Positions 35,587 through 48,058 of a stretch of 64,000 bases of DNA are shown in pieces. The notes below the pieces were generated by a model. That model was not told the DNA's origin, searched no databases, and saw only the letters and a list, made by a program, of their open reading frames with translations. The translations under genes were made by a program, and so were the position numbers. Position 1 is the stretch's first letter, and each line of letters begins with the position of its first letter. The stretch lies in assembly GCA_905234475.1 (NCBI GenBank), contig CAJOHX010000010.1, positions 62,001 to 126,000 of the forward strand. The letters are read 5' to 3'. The DNA comes from an uncultured Bacteroidales bacterium. GTDB lineage: Bacteria; Bacteroidota; Bacteroidia; Bacteroidales; UBA932.

Positions 35587-37229
35587 TTACTTGTACAGGA
35601 AACGCTTGATGCTCATCTTCGGCGTCTTCTCGAAGGGCACGAGCACGGGCTCCACCTTGGCGATCTTGCTGTAGCCGGGGAGCTGGCGGTTGGCGCCGCT
35701 GCGGATGCGTTCGGGCAGGTCGGAGATGGCTTCTTCGTCCAGGTTGGCGGCCTTCATGGCGTCCTTGTCGAGATAGACCAGGGCGACGATCAGCCCGGCG
35801 CGGTCCACGACCACGGACTCAGCCACGAAGGGCTGGTTGTTGACGACGGCCTCGACCTCCTCGGGATAGACGTTCTGTCCGTTGGCGGTGAGGATCATGC
35901 TCTTGGAGCGGCCCTTGATGAAGATGTTGCCGTCCTTGTCAATGATACCGAGGTCGCCGGTGCGCAGGAAGCCGTCGTCCGTAAAGGCGTTCGCGGAGGC
36001 CTCCGGGTTCTTGAAGTAGCCGATGGTGATGTTCTCGCCCTTGGCCTGGATCTCGCCGGCGATGTGCTGGGGATCCTCGGAGTCGATGCGCACGGTGGCG
36101 CAGTCCACGGCCTTGCCGCAGGAGCCTGCGACATACTTGGTCCAGTGCTCATAGGCAAGCAGCGGGCAGGCCTCGGTCATGCCGTAGCCGACGAGGTACG
36201 GGAAATGGATCTTCTTGAAGATCTTCTCCACCTCGGGGTTGAGCGGGGCGCCGCCCATGATGAACTCCTGCACGTTGCCGCCGAAGGCCTGCACGAGACC
36301 GTCCTTGATCTTCTTGTAGATGGGTTGAGGCCGGGGACCTTGAGGAGGAACTTGACGGCCGGCTTGTCGATGGTGGGCTTGATCTTGGATTTGTAGATCT
36401 TCTCCATCACAAGAGGCACGGTGATGAGCAGGTACGGCTTCACGTCGGCGAACGCCTTGAGGAGGGTCGCCGGAGTGGGGGCCTTGCCGAGCCAGTAGAT
36501 GGCGGTGCCGTTGCAGAGCGGATAGATGAACTCGATCACGAGGCCGTACATGTGGGCCATCGGAAGCATGGAGACCATCTTATCGCCGGCAGGGACATTG
36601 CGCTGGCTGTAGTCGACCGTCGCGCAGAAGTTGCGGTAGGTCAGCATCACACCCTTCGGGTCGCCGGTGGAGCCGGAGGTGTAGTTGATGGTGGAGAGGT
36701 CATCCCAGTTGTCGGTCGGGAAGACGACATCGTCCGGGCCGTAGCCGTCGGGCCACTTGGCGGCGAACAGGGCGTCCATCTCGGCATAGGCTGCCGCAAT
36801 CTTCTCATCGGCAGCGAACAGGAGCCGCCAGCTGTCCACGTCGACCACGAACTTGACGGCGGGCATCCGCTGGATGTCCATCTGGGCGAACTTGTCTTCG
36901 TTGGTGAAGAGGGCGACGCTCTCAGAATGGTTCACCAGGAAGGTGGCGTTGTCGGCGGTGAAGTCGGCGAGCAGCGGCACGATCACGGTCTCGAAGGTGT
37001 TGACCGCGAGGTAGCTCATGCCCCAGCGGGCGCCGTTGCGGGCCCAAAGGGCAATCTTGTCGCCCTTCTTCAGGCCGAGCTTTTCGAACACGAGGTGGAA
37101 TTTCTCAATCTGAGTGGCCATCTGGCCGTAGGTGAAGGACTCGCCGCCGATGCTGTTGAGGGCGGCCTTGTCCCAATACTTGCGGGTAGCGTTCTGAAGA
37201 CGCTCCAGGTAATGCGGATAATTCTGCAT
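35587..37229 (-). pseudogene. Long-chain acyl-CoA synthetase, broken by a one-base frameshift
   Basis: The first frame (from ATG 37229, MQNYPHYLERLQNATRKYW) carries the AMP-binding P-loop INYTSGSTGDPKGVMLTYRN and the PMAHMYGLVIEF segment up to KVPGLNP. The second frame resumes at IYKKIKDGLVQAFGGNV and holds GYGMTEACPLL and GFLRTGDLGIIDKDGN, ending TPKMSIKRFLYK. The join lies at the three-G run 36322-36324 (CCC on the coding strand). Restoring one C gives a continuous reading frame of ordinary length. All motifs on both sides are intact, so the break is recent or a homopolymer sequencing error. The enzyme would activate fatty acids with ATP and CoA. It is a paralogue of the ligase at 17129-18781. 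Confidence 0.85.
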
Positions 37230-37362
37230 GCTATTGTTAATTGCTTGGTTTTCGGTTTTGCGGATGCAAAGGTACGCCGGGAGCCGTATTTTTGCAATCT
37301 CCCGCGTGCGTATGTGGCGAATTATTCCGATATTTGGGGCGAAAACCAAAAATGTGTGGTGA

Positions 37363-38202
37363 ATGATGGTGCACAAAAAACCGATTGTCGCTCTGATTTA
37401 CGACTATGACGGGACGCTCTCGCCCGGCAACATGCAGGAATTCGGCTTCATCCAGGCCGTCGGCAAGACCGCGGACGAGTTCTGGCGGATGTCCGACAGC
37501 ATCGCCATCGGGCAGGACGCCTCGAACGTCCTTTCCTACATGAAGCTGATGTTCGACGAAGCGAAAAAGAACGGCATCAAGCTCCGCCGCGAGGACTTCC
37601 TGCGTTTCGGCCAGGACATCCAGCTCTTTGACGGCGTGCGGGAGTGGTTCCGGCTCATCAACGAATACGGCGCCGCCCACGGGGTCAGGATCGAGCACTA
37701 CATCAACTCCTCCGGCCTGACGGAAATCATCGAGGGCAGTCCGATTGCACACGAGTTCAAGCACATCTTCGCCGGCACCTTCATCTACGACGAGAACGGC
37801 GAGGCGCAGTGGCCCGGCATCGCCGTGGACTACACCGCCAAGACGCAGTTCCTCTTCAAGATCAGCAAGGGCATCTTCAGCTCCCGGGACAACAAGCAGG
37901 TCAACGAATCCATGGCCGAGGACAAGAAGCGCATCCCCTTCTCGCACATGATCTATTTCGGCGACGGCGACACGGACGTGCCCTGCATGAAGATCGTCGG
38001 CATGTTCGGCGGCCACTCCATCGCGGTCTACGACCCGGACAACGACCGCAAGAAGGCCACGGCCGCGAAGCTCAAGCGCCAGGGGCGCGTCGCCTTCGCG
38101 GTGCCGGCCGTCTACACGAAGGACGCCCCCGCCTACCGCGTGGTCACGGCGATTATCGACAAGATAAGAGCCGACTTCGTTTTAAGTCGGCTCTCGAAAT
38201 AA
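37363..38202 (+). CDS. HAD-family phosphatase, phosphoserine phosphatase-like
   Basis: This 279-residue cytosolic protein has HAD motif I as DYDGTLSP, with the nucleophile Asp and the acid Asp. Motif II is probably INSSG, and motif IV is YFGDGDTDVPCMK. A large cap domain lies between motifs I and II. The Bacteroidota family with this layout is usually annotated as haloacid dehalogenase-like hydrolase; its natural substrate is not established. Two adjacent ATG codons (37363 and 37366) can serve as start. The 3' end contains a 10-base hairpin (38168-38177 with 38184-38193) inside the coding sequence. A palindromic repeat begins two bases after the stop. Confidence 0.85.
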   Translation: MMVHKKPIVALIYDYDGTLSPGNMQEFGFIQAVGKTADEFWRMSDSIAIGQDASNVLSYMKLMFDEAKKNGIKLRREDFLRFGQDIQLFDGVREWFRLINEYGAAHGVRIEHYINSSGLTEIIEGSPIAHEFKHIFAGTFIYDENGEAQWPGIAVDYTAKTQFLFKISKGIFSSRDNKQVNESMAEDKKRIPFSHMIYFGDGDTDVPCMKIVGMFGGHSIAVYDPDNDRKKATAAKLKRQGRVAFAVPAVYTKDAPAYRVVTAIIDKIRADFVLSRLSK

Positions 38203-38203
38203 A

Positions 38204-38231
38204 CGTCATCCCGGGCTTGACCCGGGATTTC
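38204..38231. repeat. Dispersed palindromic repeat, copy A
   Basis: CGTCATCCCGGGCTTGACC and its mirrored half CCCGGGATTTC form a palindrome. It fills exactly the gap between two convergent stop codons. It matches copies at 44945, 44986, 61756 and 63329. Confidence 0.75.
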
Positions 38232-39395
38232 TTATTTCAGGCAGGCGATGTGCGCCTCGGGGGCTTCCATGATGTTCCAGGAGAGGACGGCCCCGTCGAA
38301 GCCGTGGCGCATCACTGCGTCCAGCGATTCGCGCACGTAGGCCGGATCCGTCTCGGCGACGCCCTCGCGGTAGTTGATCTCGATCCCCGGATATTTCCCG
38401 CAGGAATAGGGCTCCATGGCCTTCAGCTGGGAGTCGAGGAAGTCCACGTCCATCGCGAAGTCCGGGTAGCCGGTCGCGCCCGGAAGCGTTTGGCGCAGCA
38501 GCCCGTACTCGAAGCACATCCCGGCCGGAGCCGTGGTTTTGCGGTAGAGCATCGGCTTGATGAAGTCGGCGTGCTCCGAGAGGATCGCGTAGTCCTGCCC
38601 CACGAAGGGCGCCATGAACGGCGCATACAGGTCCATGCCCACTTCGAGACCCTTTTCCCGGAAATGGTCGGCGAAGGCCGCCACGGCCCCACTGACGACG
38701 TGGCCTTTGGCCTCGAAGAAGGCCGCAGCTAGCGGATCCGCGAACACGAAGCCTGTTTCGTGCGCATAGCCGGTCACGGACAGGAAGGCGTCCCCCTTGG
38801 CCTCCCAGGCCTGCCGGACGGCCTCCAGGTCCACGCCCTCGGCGGCAAAGCGCGCCGCGCATTCCTCGCAGCCGCAGCTCAGCACACCGCCGATTCCGCC
38901 CACGAAAGACTGCGTCCGGATGCGGTCCAGGAAGACCCCGTCGAAGCCGCAGTCGCCGAATGCGAGGTCATACAGCGCGATCAGAGCCCCGGTGTTGTAC
39001 CAGTCGGACGGGCAGTTGAAGCTGAACCCCTCCCCTTCCGTCAGGTCGTAACTGGCCGGAATCCGGCCCCAGAGGTCCACGGCGGAGGTGCCGTCGCAGA
39101 CATCCTCGGTCTCGGCGAACACCGGCAGCCACAGCAGCATCTTGATGCCCTTGGCATGGAGGTGCTCCCCCACCTTGCGGTAAAGGTCCCTGTCCATGCT
39201 CCAGCCGATGATGACTTTCCCGACCGGAATCATCCGGCTGACCTCGTCGATGCGGCCGATGACCTGCTCGGCGGAATAGTCGGCATGTTTCCAGCTGCCC
39301 AGCGACACCTGGACGATATAAGAAGCCCGGGCCTGCCGGTTCTGGCAAGAAGCCACAAGCAGCAGGCCCAGGATCAGGTATAAGAGTCTTTTCAC
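38232..39395 (-). CDS. Lipoprotein with glycosidase-like TIM barrel
   Basis: This 387-residue lipoprotein (LILGLLLVASC, Cys17) has barrel-like motifs: VGKVIIGWSMDRDLYRKV, GIKMLLWLPVFAETEDV, CGFDGVFLDRIRTQ and ADFIKPMLYRKTT. A small Cys cluster, LSCGCEECAARF, could bind metal. The pattern is reminiscent of glycosyl-hydrolase-like GHL or DUF4434-type proteins, in which Asp/Glu at the strand ends act on glycans, but I cannot assign a family. It is likely surface or periplasmic. It converges with the HAD gene across the palindromic repeat and is followed on the same strand upstream by the uracil permease gene, nine bases away. Confidence 0.7.
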   Translation of the reverse strand: MKRLLYLILGLLLVASCQNRQARASYIVQVSLGSWKHADYSAEQVIGRIDEVSRMIPVGKVIIGWSMDRDLYRKVGEHLHAKGIKMLLWLPVFAETEDVCDGTSAVDLWGRIPASYDLTEGEGFSFNCPSDWYNTGALIALYDLAFGDCGFDGVFLDRIRTQSFVGGIGGVLSCGCEECAARFAAEGVDLEAVRQAWEAKGDAFLSVTGYAHETGFVFADPLAAAFFEAKGHVVSGAVAAFADHFREKGLEVGMDLYAPFMAPFVGQDYAILSEHADFIKPMLYRKTTAPAGMCFEYGLLRQTLPGATGYPDFAMDVDFLDSQLKAMEPYSCGKYPGIEINYREGVAETDPAYVRESLDAVMRHGFDGAVLSWNIMEAPEAHIACLK

Positions 39396-39404
39396 CGTCC
39401 CGCC

Positions 39405-40769
39405 CTAGTTGATCTTTTCATGCTGGGCGGAACGGCGGGGTCCGAAACTCACGGATGCGGCTCCTTTGTCCTCCTGCTTGAACTCATAGTCGTTTCCGGG
39501 GAGGATGGCGTTCAGGATGATGCCCACGAGGGCGGCGACAGCCAGGCCGCTCAGCGAGGTGAAGCCCAGGGAGATGGCGTCATTGGCGCCGTACTTGATA
39601 CCGATGGCGAGCACGAGGATGAGCGCCGCGATGAACAGGTTGCGCGAATGCGTGAAGTCCACCTGGTTCTCAACGATGTTGCGCACGCCGACCGCGGAGA
39701 TCATACCGTAGAGCACCAGCGACACGCCGCCGATGGTCGCGGCGGGCATCGCGCCGATGAGCGCGGCGAACTTCGGGCAGAAGGACAGCAGGATGGCGAA
39801 GCAGGCGGCGATGCGGATCACGCGCGGGTCATAGACCTTGGTGATGTTGAGCACGCCCGTGTTCTCGCCGTAGGTCGTGTTGGCCGGAGCGCCGAACAGG
39901 GAAGCGACCATCGTGGCGAGACCGTCGCCCATCAGGGTGCGGTGCAGGCCCGGGTCACCGAGGTAGTTGATGTCCGTCGTGGAGGAAATGGCGCACATGT
40001 CGCCGATGTGCTCGACCATCGTGGCGAGCGAAATCGGCAGGATGGCCAGGATGGCAGCGATGATCAGGCCCCAGTCAGGGTTCCTGAACACGGCGAAGGC
40101 GGTGTCCTGCATCTTGAACGGCAGGCCCACCCAGGCGGCTTCCTTCACGCCCGAAAAATCCACCTGGCCGAAGCAGGCGGCCACAATGTACGAGCCCAGC
40201 ACACCCATCAGGATGGGCACGATCTTGATCATGCCCTTGCCCCAGATATTGAGGATGATGACGATCACGACGGCCACGAGGGCGATCCACCAGTTCTGGC
40301 TGCAGTTCTGGATGGCGGAGCCGGACAGCGTGAGGCCGATGGCGATGATGATCGGGCCGGTCACGATGGGCGGGAAATAGCGCATCACCCGCTTGGGGCC
40401 GAACGCGGCGAACAGGCCCGCCAGCACGAAATACATCAGGCCAGCGCAGAACACGCCGATGCAGGCGTAAGGCAGCGACTGGGCCAGGGAAAGCCCCTTG
40501 TCGGCGCCCATCTGCGTCACGGCGGCGTATCCGCCGAGGAAGGCGAAGGACGAGCCGAGGAAGGCAGGCACCTTCAGCTTGGTGAGCAGGTGGAAGAGCA
40601 ACGTGCCGATACCCGCGAACAGGAGCGTCGCAGAGACGGAGAGACCGGTGATCACCGGGACGAGGACAGTGGCCCCGAACATCGCAAAGAGATGCTGGAG
40701 GCCGAGGACGGTCATTTTGCCCGCGCCGAGCGGACGGGCGTCGTAGATTGCCTTTTGTACGTCAGCCAT
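39405..40769 (-). CDS. uraA: Uracil permease (NCS2 family)
   Basis: This 454-residue transporter has about 14 membrane helices. The NCS2 signatures of the uracil branch are present: GLQHLFAMFGATVLVPVITG, SLATMVEHIGDMCAIS with the substrate-binding Glu, and GAPANTTYGENTGVLNITKV with the second Glu. UraA imports uracil with protons. It is the last gene of the guaB-guaA unit, 21 bases after the GMP synthase paralogue, so nucleobase uptake is apparently co-expressed with guanine-nucleotide synthesis. The C-terminal tail (FKQEDKGAASVSF) is cytosolic and variable. Confidence 0.92.
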   Translation of the reverse strand: MADVQKAIYDARPLGAGKMTVLGLQHLFAMFGATVLVPVITGLSVSATLLFAGIGTLLFHLLTKLKVPAFLGSSFAFLGGYAAVTQMGADKGLSLAQSLPYACIGVFCAGLMYFVLAGLFAAFGPKRVMRYFPPIVTGPIIIAIGLTLSGSAIQNCSQNWWIALVAVVIVIILNIWGKGMIKIVPILMGVLGSYIVAACFGQVDFSGVKEAAWVGLPFKMQDTAFAVFRNPDWGLIIAAILAILPISLATMVEHIGDMCAISSTTDINYLGDPGLHRTLMGDGLATMVASLFGAPANTTYGENTGVLNITKVYDPRVIRIAACFAILLSFCPKFAALIGAMPAATIGGVSLVLYGMISAVGVRNIVENQVDFTHSRNLFIAALILVLAIGIKYGANDAISLGFTSLSGLAVAALVGIILNAILPGNDYEFKQEDKGAASVSFGPRRSAQHEKIN

Positions 40770-40790
40770 TTTTATTATTGTGTTTTAGGG

Positions 40791-41774
40791 TTATTCCCAT
40801 TCGATCGTTCCCGTCGGTTTCGGGGTGAGGTCGTACAGCACGCGGTTGACGCCCGGGACTTCCGTGACGATGCGCTGCGTGATGTGGTGAAGCAGCTTAT
40901 AGGGGATCTCCTCGATCGTGGCGGTCATCGCGTCGCGGGTGTTGACGGCACGGATGATGACCGGCCAGTCCCAGCTGCGCTTTCCCTCCTTGACGCCCGT
41001 GGACTTGTAGTCGGGCACCACGGTGAAATACTGCCACACCTTGCCCTCCAGGCCGTTCTTCGCGAACTCTTCGCGCAGGATGGCGTCGCTCTCGCGCAGG
41101 GCCTCCAGGCGGTCGCGCGTGATGGCGCCGGTGCAGCGGACGCCCAGGCCGGGGCCGGGGAACGGCTGGCGGTAGACCATATTGTCGGGCAGGCCGAGTG
41201 CCTTGCCGACCACGCGGACTTCGTCCTTGAAGAGGAGCTTGATGGGCTCGACGAGCTCGAACTGCAGGTCCTCGGGCAGGCCGCCCACGTTGTGGTGGGA
41301 CTTCACCGGGCCGGACTCGATGATGTCGGGATAGATCGTGCCCTGGGCCAGGAAGCTGATGCCCTCCAGCTTGCGCGCCTCCTCCTCGAACACGCGGATA
41401 AACTCCGCGCCGATGATCTTGCGCTTCTTCTCGGGATCGGCCACGCCCGCCAGCTTGTCCAGGAAACGGTCCACGGCATCCACGTAGATGAGGTTGGCGT
41501 GGAGCTCGTCGCGGAACACCCGCACCACCTGCTCGGGCTCGCCCTTGCGCAGGAGGCCGTGGTTGACGTGGACGGAGACCAGCTGGTCGCCGACGGCCTT
41601 GATCAGCAGGGCCGCGACCACGGAGGAGTCGACGCCGCCCGACAGGGCGAGCAGCACCTTCCGGTCGCCGATCTGAGCACGGAGCTCGCTGATTTGTTCG
41701 TCAATGAATTTCTTGGCAAGAGCCGGAGTCGTGATGCGCTCCATATCCGCGGGACGGACGTTACCTGTTGTCAT
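40791..41774 (-). CDS. Stand-alone GMP synthase ATP-pyrophosphatase subunit-like protein
   Basis: This 327-residue protein contains only the synthase half of GMP synthase. It has the pyrophosphatase loop [49 protein letters not shown], the [11 protein letters not shown] segment and the dimerisation C-terminus ending [11 protein letters not shown]. There is no glutaminase domain, as in the two-subunit GMP synthases of archaea. The preceding gene is a complete guaA, so this copy is redundant or specialised. It could use free ammonia or pair with another glutaminase to aminate XMP; another substrate is possible. The spacing of 21 bases supports co-transcription with guaA. Confidence 0.85.
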   Translation of the reverse strand: MTTGNVRPADMERITTPALAKKFIDEQISELRAQIGDRKVLLALSGGVDSSVVAALLIKAVGDQLVSVHVNHGLLRKGEPEQVVRVFRDELHANLIYVDAVDRFLDKLAGVADPEKKRKIIGAEFIRVFEEEARKLEGISFLAQGTIYPDIIESGPVKSHHNVGGLPEDLQFELVEPIKLLFKDEVRVVGKALGLPDNMVYRQPFPGPGLGVRCTGAITRDRLEALRESDAILREEFAKNGLEGKVWQYFTVVPDYKSTGVKEGKRSWDWPVIIRAVNTRDAMTATIEEIPYKLLHHITQRIVTEVPGVNRVLYDLTPKPTGTIEWE

Positions 41775-41795
41775 AATGTATTGCGTTTATAATTA

Positions 41796-44910
<3,115 letters not shown>

Positions 44911-44944
44911 TTATCAACAAGTTTTCCTCCGGTCCTCCCGGTCC

Positions 44945-44970
44945 TGTCATCCTGAGCTTGCCGAAGGATC
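44945..44970. repeat. Dispersed palindromic repeat, copy B1 (variant)
   Basis: TGTCATCCTGAGCTTGCCGA followed by AGGATC. The same TGTCATCC start and GATC end as the other copies, with a diverged centre. Confidence 0.55.
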
Positions 44971-44985
44971 CTGTCCTCCCCGCCC

Positions 44986-45011
44986 TGTCATTCCCGGCTT
45001 GACCGGGAATC
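44986..45011. repeat. Dispersed palindromic repeat, copy B2
   Basis: TGTCATTCCCGGCTTGACCG followed by GGAATC. The arms ATTCCCGG and CCGGGAAT pair. It lies 15 bases after copy B1 in the same orientation. Confidence 0.7.
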
Positions 45012-45020
45012 TCCCGCCCC

Positions 45021-45050
45021 AGACAGGAATCGGCCCTTTTCCTGTCTTTA
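45021..45050 (+). terminator. Hairpin with short T-tract
   Basis: AGACAGGAA (45021-45029) pairs with TTCCTGTCT (45039-45047), followed by TTA. There is no plus-strand gene immediately upstream, so its role as a terminator is uncertain; it may protect guaB from read-in. Confidence 0.4.
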
Positions 45051-45402
45051 GGGGAGCATTTACTAGGGGTTAAGATAGGATGCAGGCCTTTTTCAAAATC
45101 ACCGCGCGAGCCAATCGGCCACCGGCGCCATTGGGCGCCATACTTCCCCGCGCCCCGGCGGCTTCAGGCCGTCACCGCGCGGCCCCACCTGCCTCCGGCG
45201 CCACTCCAGGCCACATCGCCCCGCCACCCAATTTCCGAAACCAGCCAAAACCGCCCCATTTCCCAGGAACCCGGCAGGAAATGAGATAAAAACGTATAAA
45301 ACGCATTAAAACTTAAAAACTTTGCAGCCATTCGTCCCAATGGTACAATCCTGATAGTCCGGAACCGGGAGAGTCCGTATCTTCGGGCAAACAACATGCT
45401 CT

Positions 45403-46341
45403 ATGAAATACGATCAACGACCTTCCACCGACGAGGCTCCCTGCCTCGAATCCCCACACATCCGGTACGTCTCCCGCAAAGCCAAGGGCGTCTATGCCAA
45501 CATCCTGCTCGACGACTGGTTCAAGCGCACCTTCGCCGAACTCCCGACCAGCAAGCGACTGCTGACCCTGCTCCTGCAGGAACTCATCCCAGAGCGCACC
45601 ATCGCCGACATCCGCTACGCGCCCCAGGAGCATACCAACCCCGACCCGGACAAACGCGGCATCCGCGTCGACGTCGAAGTGACCGACGCCGACGGTTCCC
45701 GCTTCCTCGTCGAAATGCAGCGCGAGCCCCAGGAATTCTTTTACGAACGCGCCCTCTACAACACCTCACACTGCATCATCCGGCAGATGGAGAAGGGCGA
45801 AGAGGACTACGACTTCCCCACCGTCTACTTCATCGGCATCGTGGACTTCCCTCTCCACGAAGACCCCAACCGGGTCCTCTACCGCTACTCCATCTATGAA
45901 GACGAGGACCGCGAGATGATGACCGACTCGGTGCACTTCCTCTTCCTGGAGCTGCCGAACTGCGGAAAGGCGCTGACCCCGGAGGCCGGCGTCCTGGACA
46001 ATTTCTGCTACTCGCTCCACAACATGCAGTTCCTGGAGGAGCGTCCGGTGGAACTCCGCCAGGAAATCTTTGAACTATTGTTTGAAACGGCGAATATTTC
46101 TAAATTTGCTCCCGAGGAGAAAATCAAGTACGAATTCAGCATGACCACCGAACGGGACATACGCAACCAGATCCGCTATGCCGAGAAGAAGGGCCTCGAA
46201 AAAGGTATTGAGAAGGGTATTGAGAAAGGCATGGAGCAAGGCGTCGAGAAAGTCGCCCGGGAGATGCTGAAGATGGGTCTGGAGACACAGACCATCATAC
46301 AGGCCACCGGCCTCACCGAAGAGCAGGTCCGGGCGCTGTAG
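45403..46341 (+). CDS. Rpn-family PD-(D/E)XK nuclease / transposase-like protein
   Basis: This 312-residue protein belongs to the Rpn/PDDEXK transposase-like group. The N-terminal segment DDWFKRTFAELPTSKRLLTLLLQELIPE is typical. It precedes a nuclease core with Asp in IRVDVEVTDADGS and the Glu-x-Gln pair in FLVEMQREPQEFF. The middle part YFIGIVDFPLHED and a later helical region follow the family order. Near the C-terminus is a short tandem repeat (EKGIEKGIEKGMEQGVEK) produced by 12-base units at about 46197-46244. Rpn proteins promote RecA-independent recombination and are often multicopy in Bacteroidota. No terminal inverted repeats are visible, so this is not an intact insertion sequence. 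Confidence 0.88.
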   Translation: MKYDQRPSTDEAPCLESPHIRYVSRKAKGVYANILLDDWFKRTFAELPTSKRLLTLLLQELIPERTIADIRYAPQEHTNPDPDKRGIRVDVEVTDADGSRFLVEMQREPQEFFYERALYNTSHCIIRQMEKGEEDYDFPTVYFIGIVDFPLHEDPNRVLYRYSIYEDEDREMMTDSVHFLFLELPNCGKALTPEAGVLDNFCYSLHNMQFLEERPVELRQEIFELLFETANISKFAPEEKIKYEFSMTTERDIRNQIRYAEKKGLEKGIEKGIEKGMEQGVEKVAREMLKMGLETQTIIQATGLTEEQVRAL

Positions 46342-46347
46342 GACGGA

Positions 46348-47070
46348 TCATTCCTCGAAATACCCGTCCGTGTCCGCATCCAGCACATCCGCCCAGTCGT
46401 AATGATCCGTCTTGTCGGCACCGCGGCGGCCGCTGAAGAACTGCTGCATGTCCTCGGACACGCGCCGGGATTCGTCGTTCAAGTCAAACTCCCCGCGGTG
46501 GCCATAATAATCGTCACTGATGGGCTTAAACAACGGACTGTCCATCAACGATTTGGCCATTATGGCACCGGCAGCGGCACCCATAACGGCATCCAATTCG
46601 TCATCCGGATCCAGATCGTACGTCCCCGCCGACCCATAAGACGGGAACTCTTCCGGATGGGCAATGACCGCGACCACGCTAACAAGCACAAAAGCCCCGA
46701 CATGCAGCACGACCGACAGGAACAGATTCCCCAGATAGAACCAGTCCCGCATGTGATTCAGGTAGAAGGGTTTCATCATGCCGAACGGCAGCAGGAACAC
46801 CGACGGCACCACCAGAATACCCATCACCCACAGCAGCACCTTGACATACTTCCAGCGATTCATGACCGCGACGAGCAGGCACCAGCTCTGCGCCACGCCG
46901 GCGAACAGCCACCAGGTGCTCTTGCAGAGCAATCGCAAAGCCACGGAAGGATAAAACCAAACGAACACGAACGGCAGCAGCACCATCGGCCACAGCCACA
47001 TCAGCCCAAGGATAACATAAAACCAGGGCCCGGGAGGTTTCGGGAGAGACGATCGTGTGTTATTACTCAT
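46348..47070 (-). CDS. Hypothetical membrane protein
   Basis: This 240-residue protein has four predicted membrane helices in its first 140 residues (FYVILGLMWLWPMVLLPFVF, STWWLFAGVAQSWCLLVAV, VLLWVMGILVVPSVFLLPF, LFLSVVLHVGAFVLVSVVAV). A soluble acidic tail follows (YDLDPDDELDAVMGAAAGAI, DEDADTDGYFEE-like end). No family is recognised. It converges on the Rpn gene with six bases between stops. The accessory character of the surroundings suggests it is strain-variable. Confidence 0.65.
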   Translation of the reverse strand: MSNNTRSSLPKPPGPWFYVILGLMWLWPMVLLPFVFVWFYPSVALRLLCKSTWWLFAGVAQSWCLLVAVMNRWKYVKVLLWVMGILVVPSVFLLPFGMMKPFYLNHMRDWFYLGNLFLSVVLHVGAFVLVSVVAVIAHPEEFPSYGSAGTYDLDPDDELDAVMGAAAGAIMAKSLMDSPLFKPISDDYYGHRGEFDLNDESRRVSEDMQQFFSGRRGADKTDHYDWADVLDADTDGYFEE

Positions 47071-47100
47071 ACTCTTGGCGATTATCTTTCGGGCGCAAGA

Positions 47101-47450
47101 TACGATGCCGTTTTGACAGTTTATGTCATGCCCTTTTCTTTCGCTGCAACAGATTCATCCGCATCCAGAGTTGTCGCTCTGGTTCTTTCTGGAATCATCC
47201 AGCCTCTTGTCTGCAAAGAGATTATAGAAGAGTATAGAGAAATTCTTACCCTTCCCGTGCTTGCTATCCCGGAAGGACCCCTTCCGACGAAGAGCATCCC
47301 GATCCGACAGACCAAGTCTTCTATGAGATATGCCTGTCAGTAGAAGACGCATATATGGTGACCAACAATAAAAGGCATTTTCCGATAAAGCCCACAGTAG
47401 TCACGCCAACTGAGAGGATTGCCATCCTGAAAGAAACAGGGACGATCTGA
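47101..47450 (+). pseudogene. Decayed PIN-domain toxin (COG1569-like)
   Basis: The first frame reads YDAVLTVYVMPF, then SRVVALVLSGIIQPLVCKEI and IEEYREILTLP. This matches the start of Bacteroidota PIN toxins (YAVIDTNVLVSA, SGxIxPLxxxEIIxEY). The catalytic DTN is garbled to LTV, apparently by a compensated indel. Near 47290 the frame shifts, and the C-terminal PIN part continues as DPTDQVFYEICLSVEDAYMV and TNNKRHFPIKP, ending LKETGTI at 47450. The middle of the domain is shortened. Catalysis should be lost. No antitoxin partner is visible. Confidence 0.65.
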
Positions 47451-47486
47451 CGCCGGTCGGGACCGCTCTTTTTCTATCCAGATGGG

Positions 47487-47542
47487 CGGTTCGGTGGGGA
47501 AGGTCTGTTTTCAGGCCCGGGACCTTCCCCAACCGCCGAACC
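47487..47542. repeat. Imperfect hairpin after the PIN pseudogene
   Basis: TGGGGAAGGTC (47495-47505) pairs exactly with GACCTTCCCCA (47521-47531). The stem can extend outward through GGTTCGG and CCGAACC with a small bulge. No T-run follows on the plus strand. Confidence 0.5.
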
Positions 47543-47544
47543 CG

Positions 47545-47781
47545 TTACCGGACGATCACCGGCGGGGCGCCCGGCTCGCGGCGTTCGCTCAGCTTGAGCG
47601 GTGGTCGGACGGCAGCCTGGCTCTTGCCGCGGTTCACCGCGTCGTACTCCAGGAACTTCGCGAAGGTGCACTCCTCGCCCGTGAACTTCATGATCCGCTG
47701 GTAGATCGCTCGGAACCGATTTAGGCGAATCTCGGCGCCGACACAGGTTTTATGAATGGGGTCGGAACCATTATCCGTCAT
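47545..47781 (-). CDS. Possible small protein of 78 residues
   Basis: ATG 47781 opens a frame reading MTDNGSDPIHKTCVGAEIRL, then NRFRAIYQRIMKFTGEECTF and AKFLEYDAVNRGKSQAAV. The central part looks like a real helical segment of small DNA-binding or mobilisation proteins, while the C-terminal end is low in information. I recognise no family. It lies in an accessory stretch, and the reading could be accidental. Confidence 0.35.
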   Translation of the reverse strand: MTDNGSDPIHKTCVGAEIRLNRFRAIYQRIMKFTGEECTFAKFLEYDAVNRGKSQAAVRPPLKLSERREPGAPPVIVR

Positions 47782-48016
47782 TTTTGGTGCCGAGCGCCAG
47801 CCTCCCCATCGACCCCGGCGGCTGCCCCAAGACATCAATGCTATCCCGTTTTTGATAAAGGATTGTCGGTCAGTGATTTACAGGATTAACCTGCTTGCTT
47901 TTGGGTAGATTTATTTCATAAGATGTTGATTGATATGGAGTTGCGCGCAACGCTACTCGCTAGGGATTTATCGTTTATCTCCAAAAGGAGAATTCAAAAC
48001 CGCAGTGGTGCCTTGT

Positions 48017-48058
48017 CGGTCGAGCTGCCGCGCGTAGCGGAGCGCGGCAGTTCGACCG
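48017..48058. repeat. Strong 16-base-arm hairpin
   Basis: GGTCGAGCTGCCGCGC (48018-48033) pairs with GCGCGGCAGTTCGACC (48042-48057) with one G-T pair and an eight-base loop. No T-run follows. Possible structured RNA or recombination site. Confidence 0.5.

Noticed and set aside
39420..41792. Plus-strand open frame of 790 codons over uraA and the GMP synthase paralogue
   Set aside because: It spans two well-supported minus-strand genes and has no recognisable domain.
44945..45011. Two repeat copies considered as tandem terminators of guaB
   Set aside because: They lie upstream of guaB, whose transcription runs away from them, and lack T-runs; the repeat-family explanation fits all copies.
45080..45289. 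Small plus-strand frame of 69 codons
   Set aside because: Pro/Ala/Arg-rich, lies among GGCGCC inverted segments, no promoter and no family resemblance.
45403..46341. Rpn-like gene considered as an intact insertion sequence
   Set aside because: No terminal inverted repeats or target duplications are seen around it.
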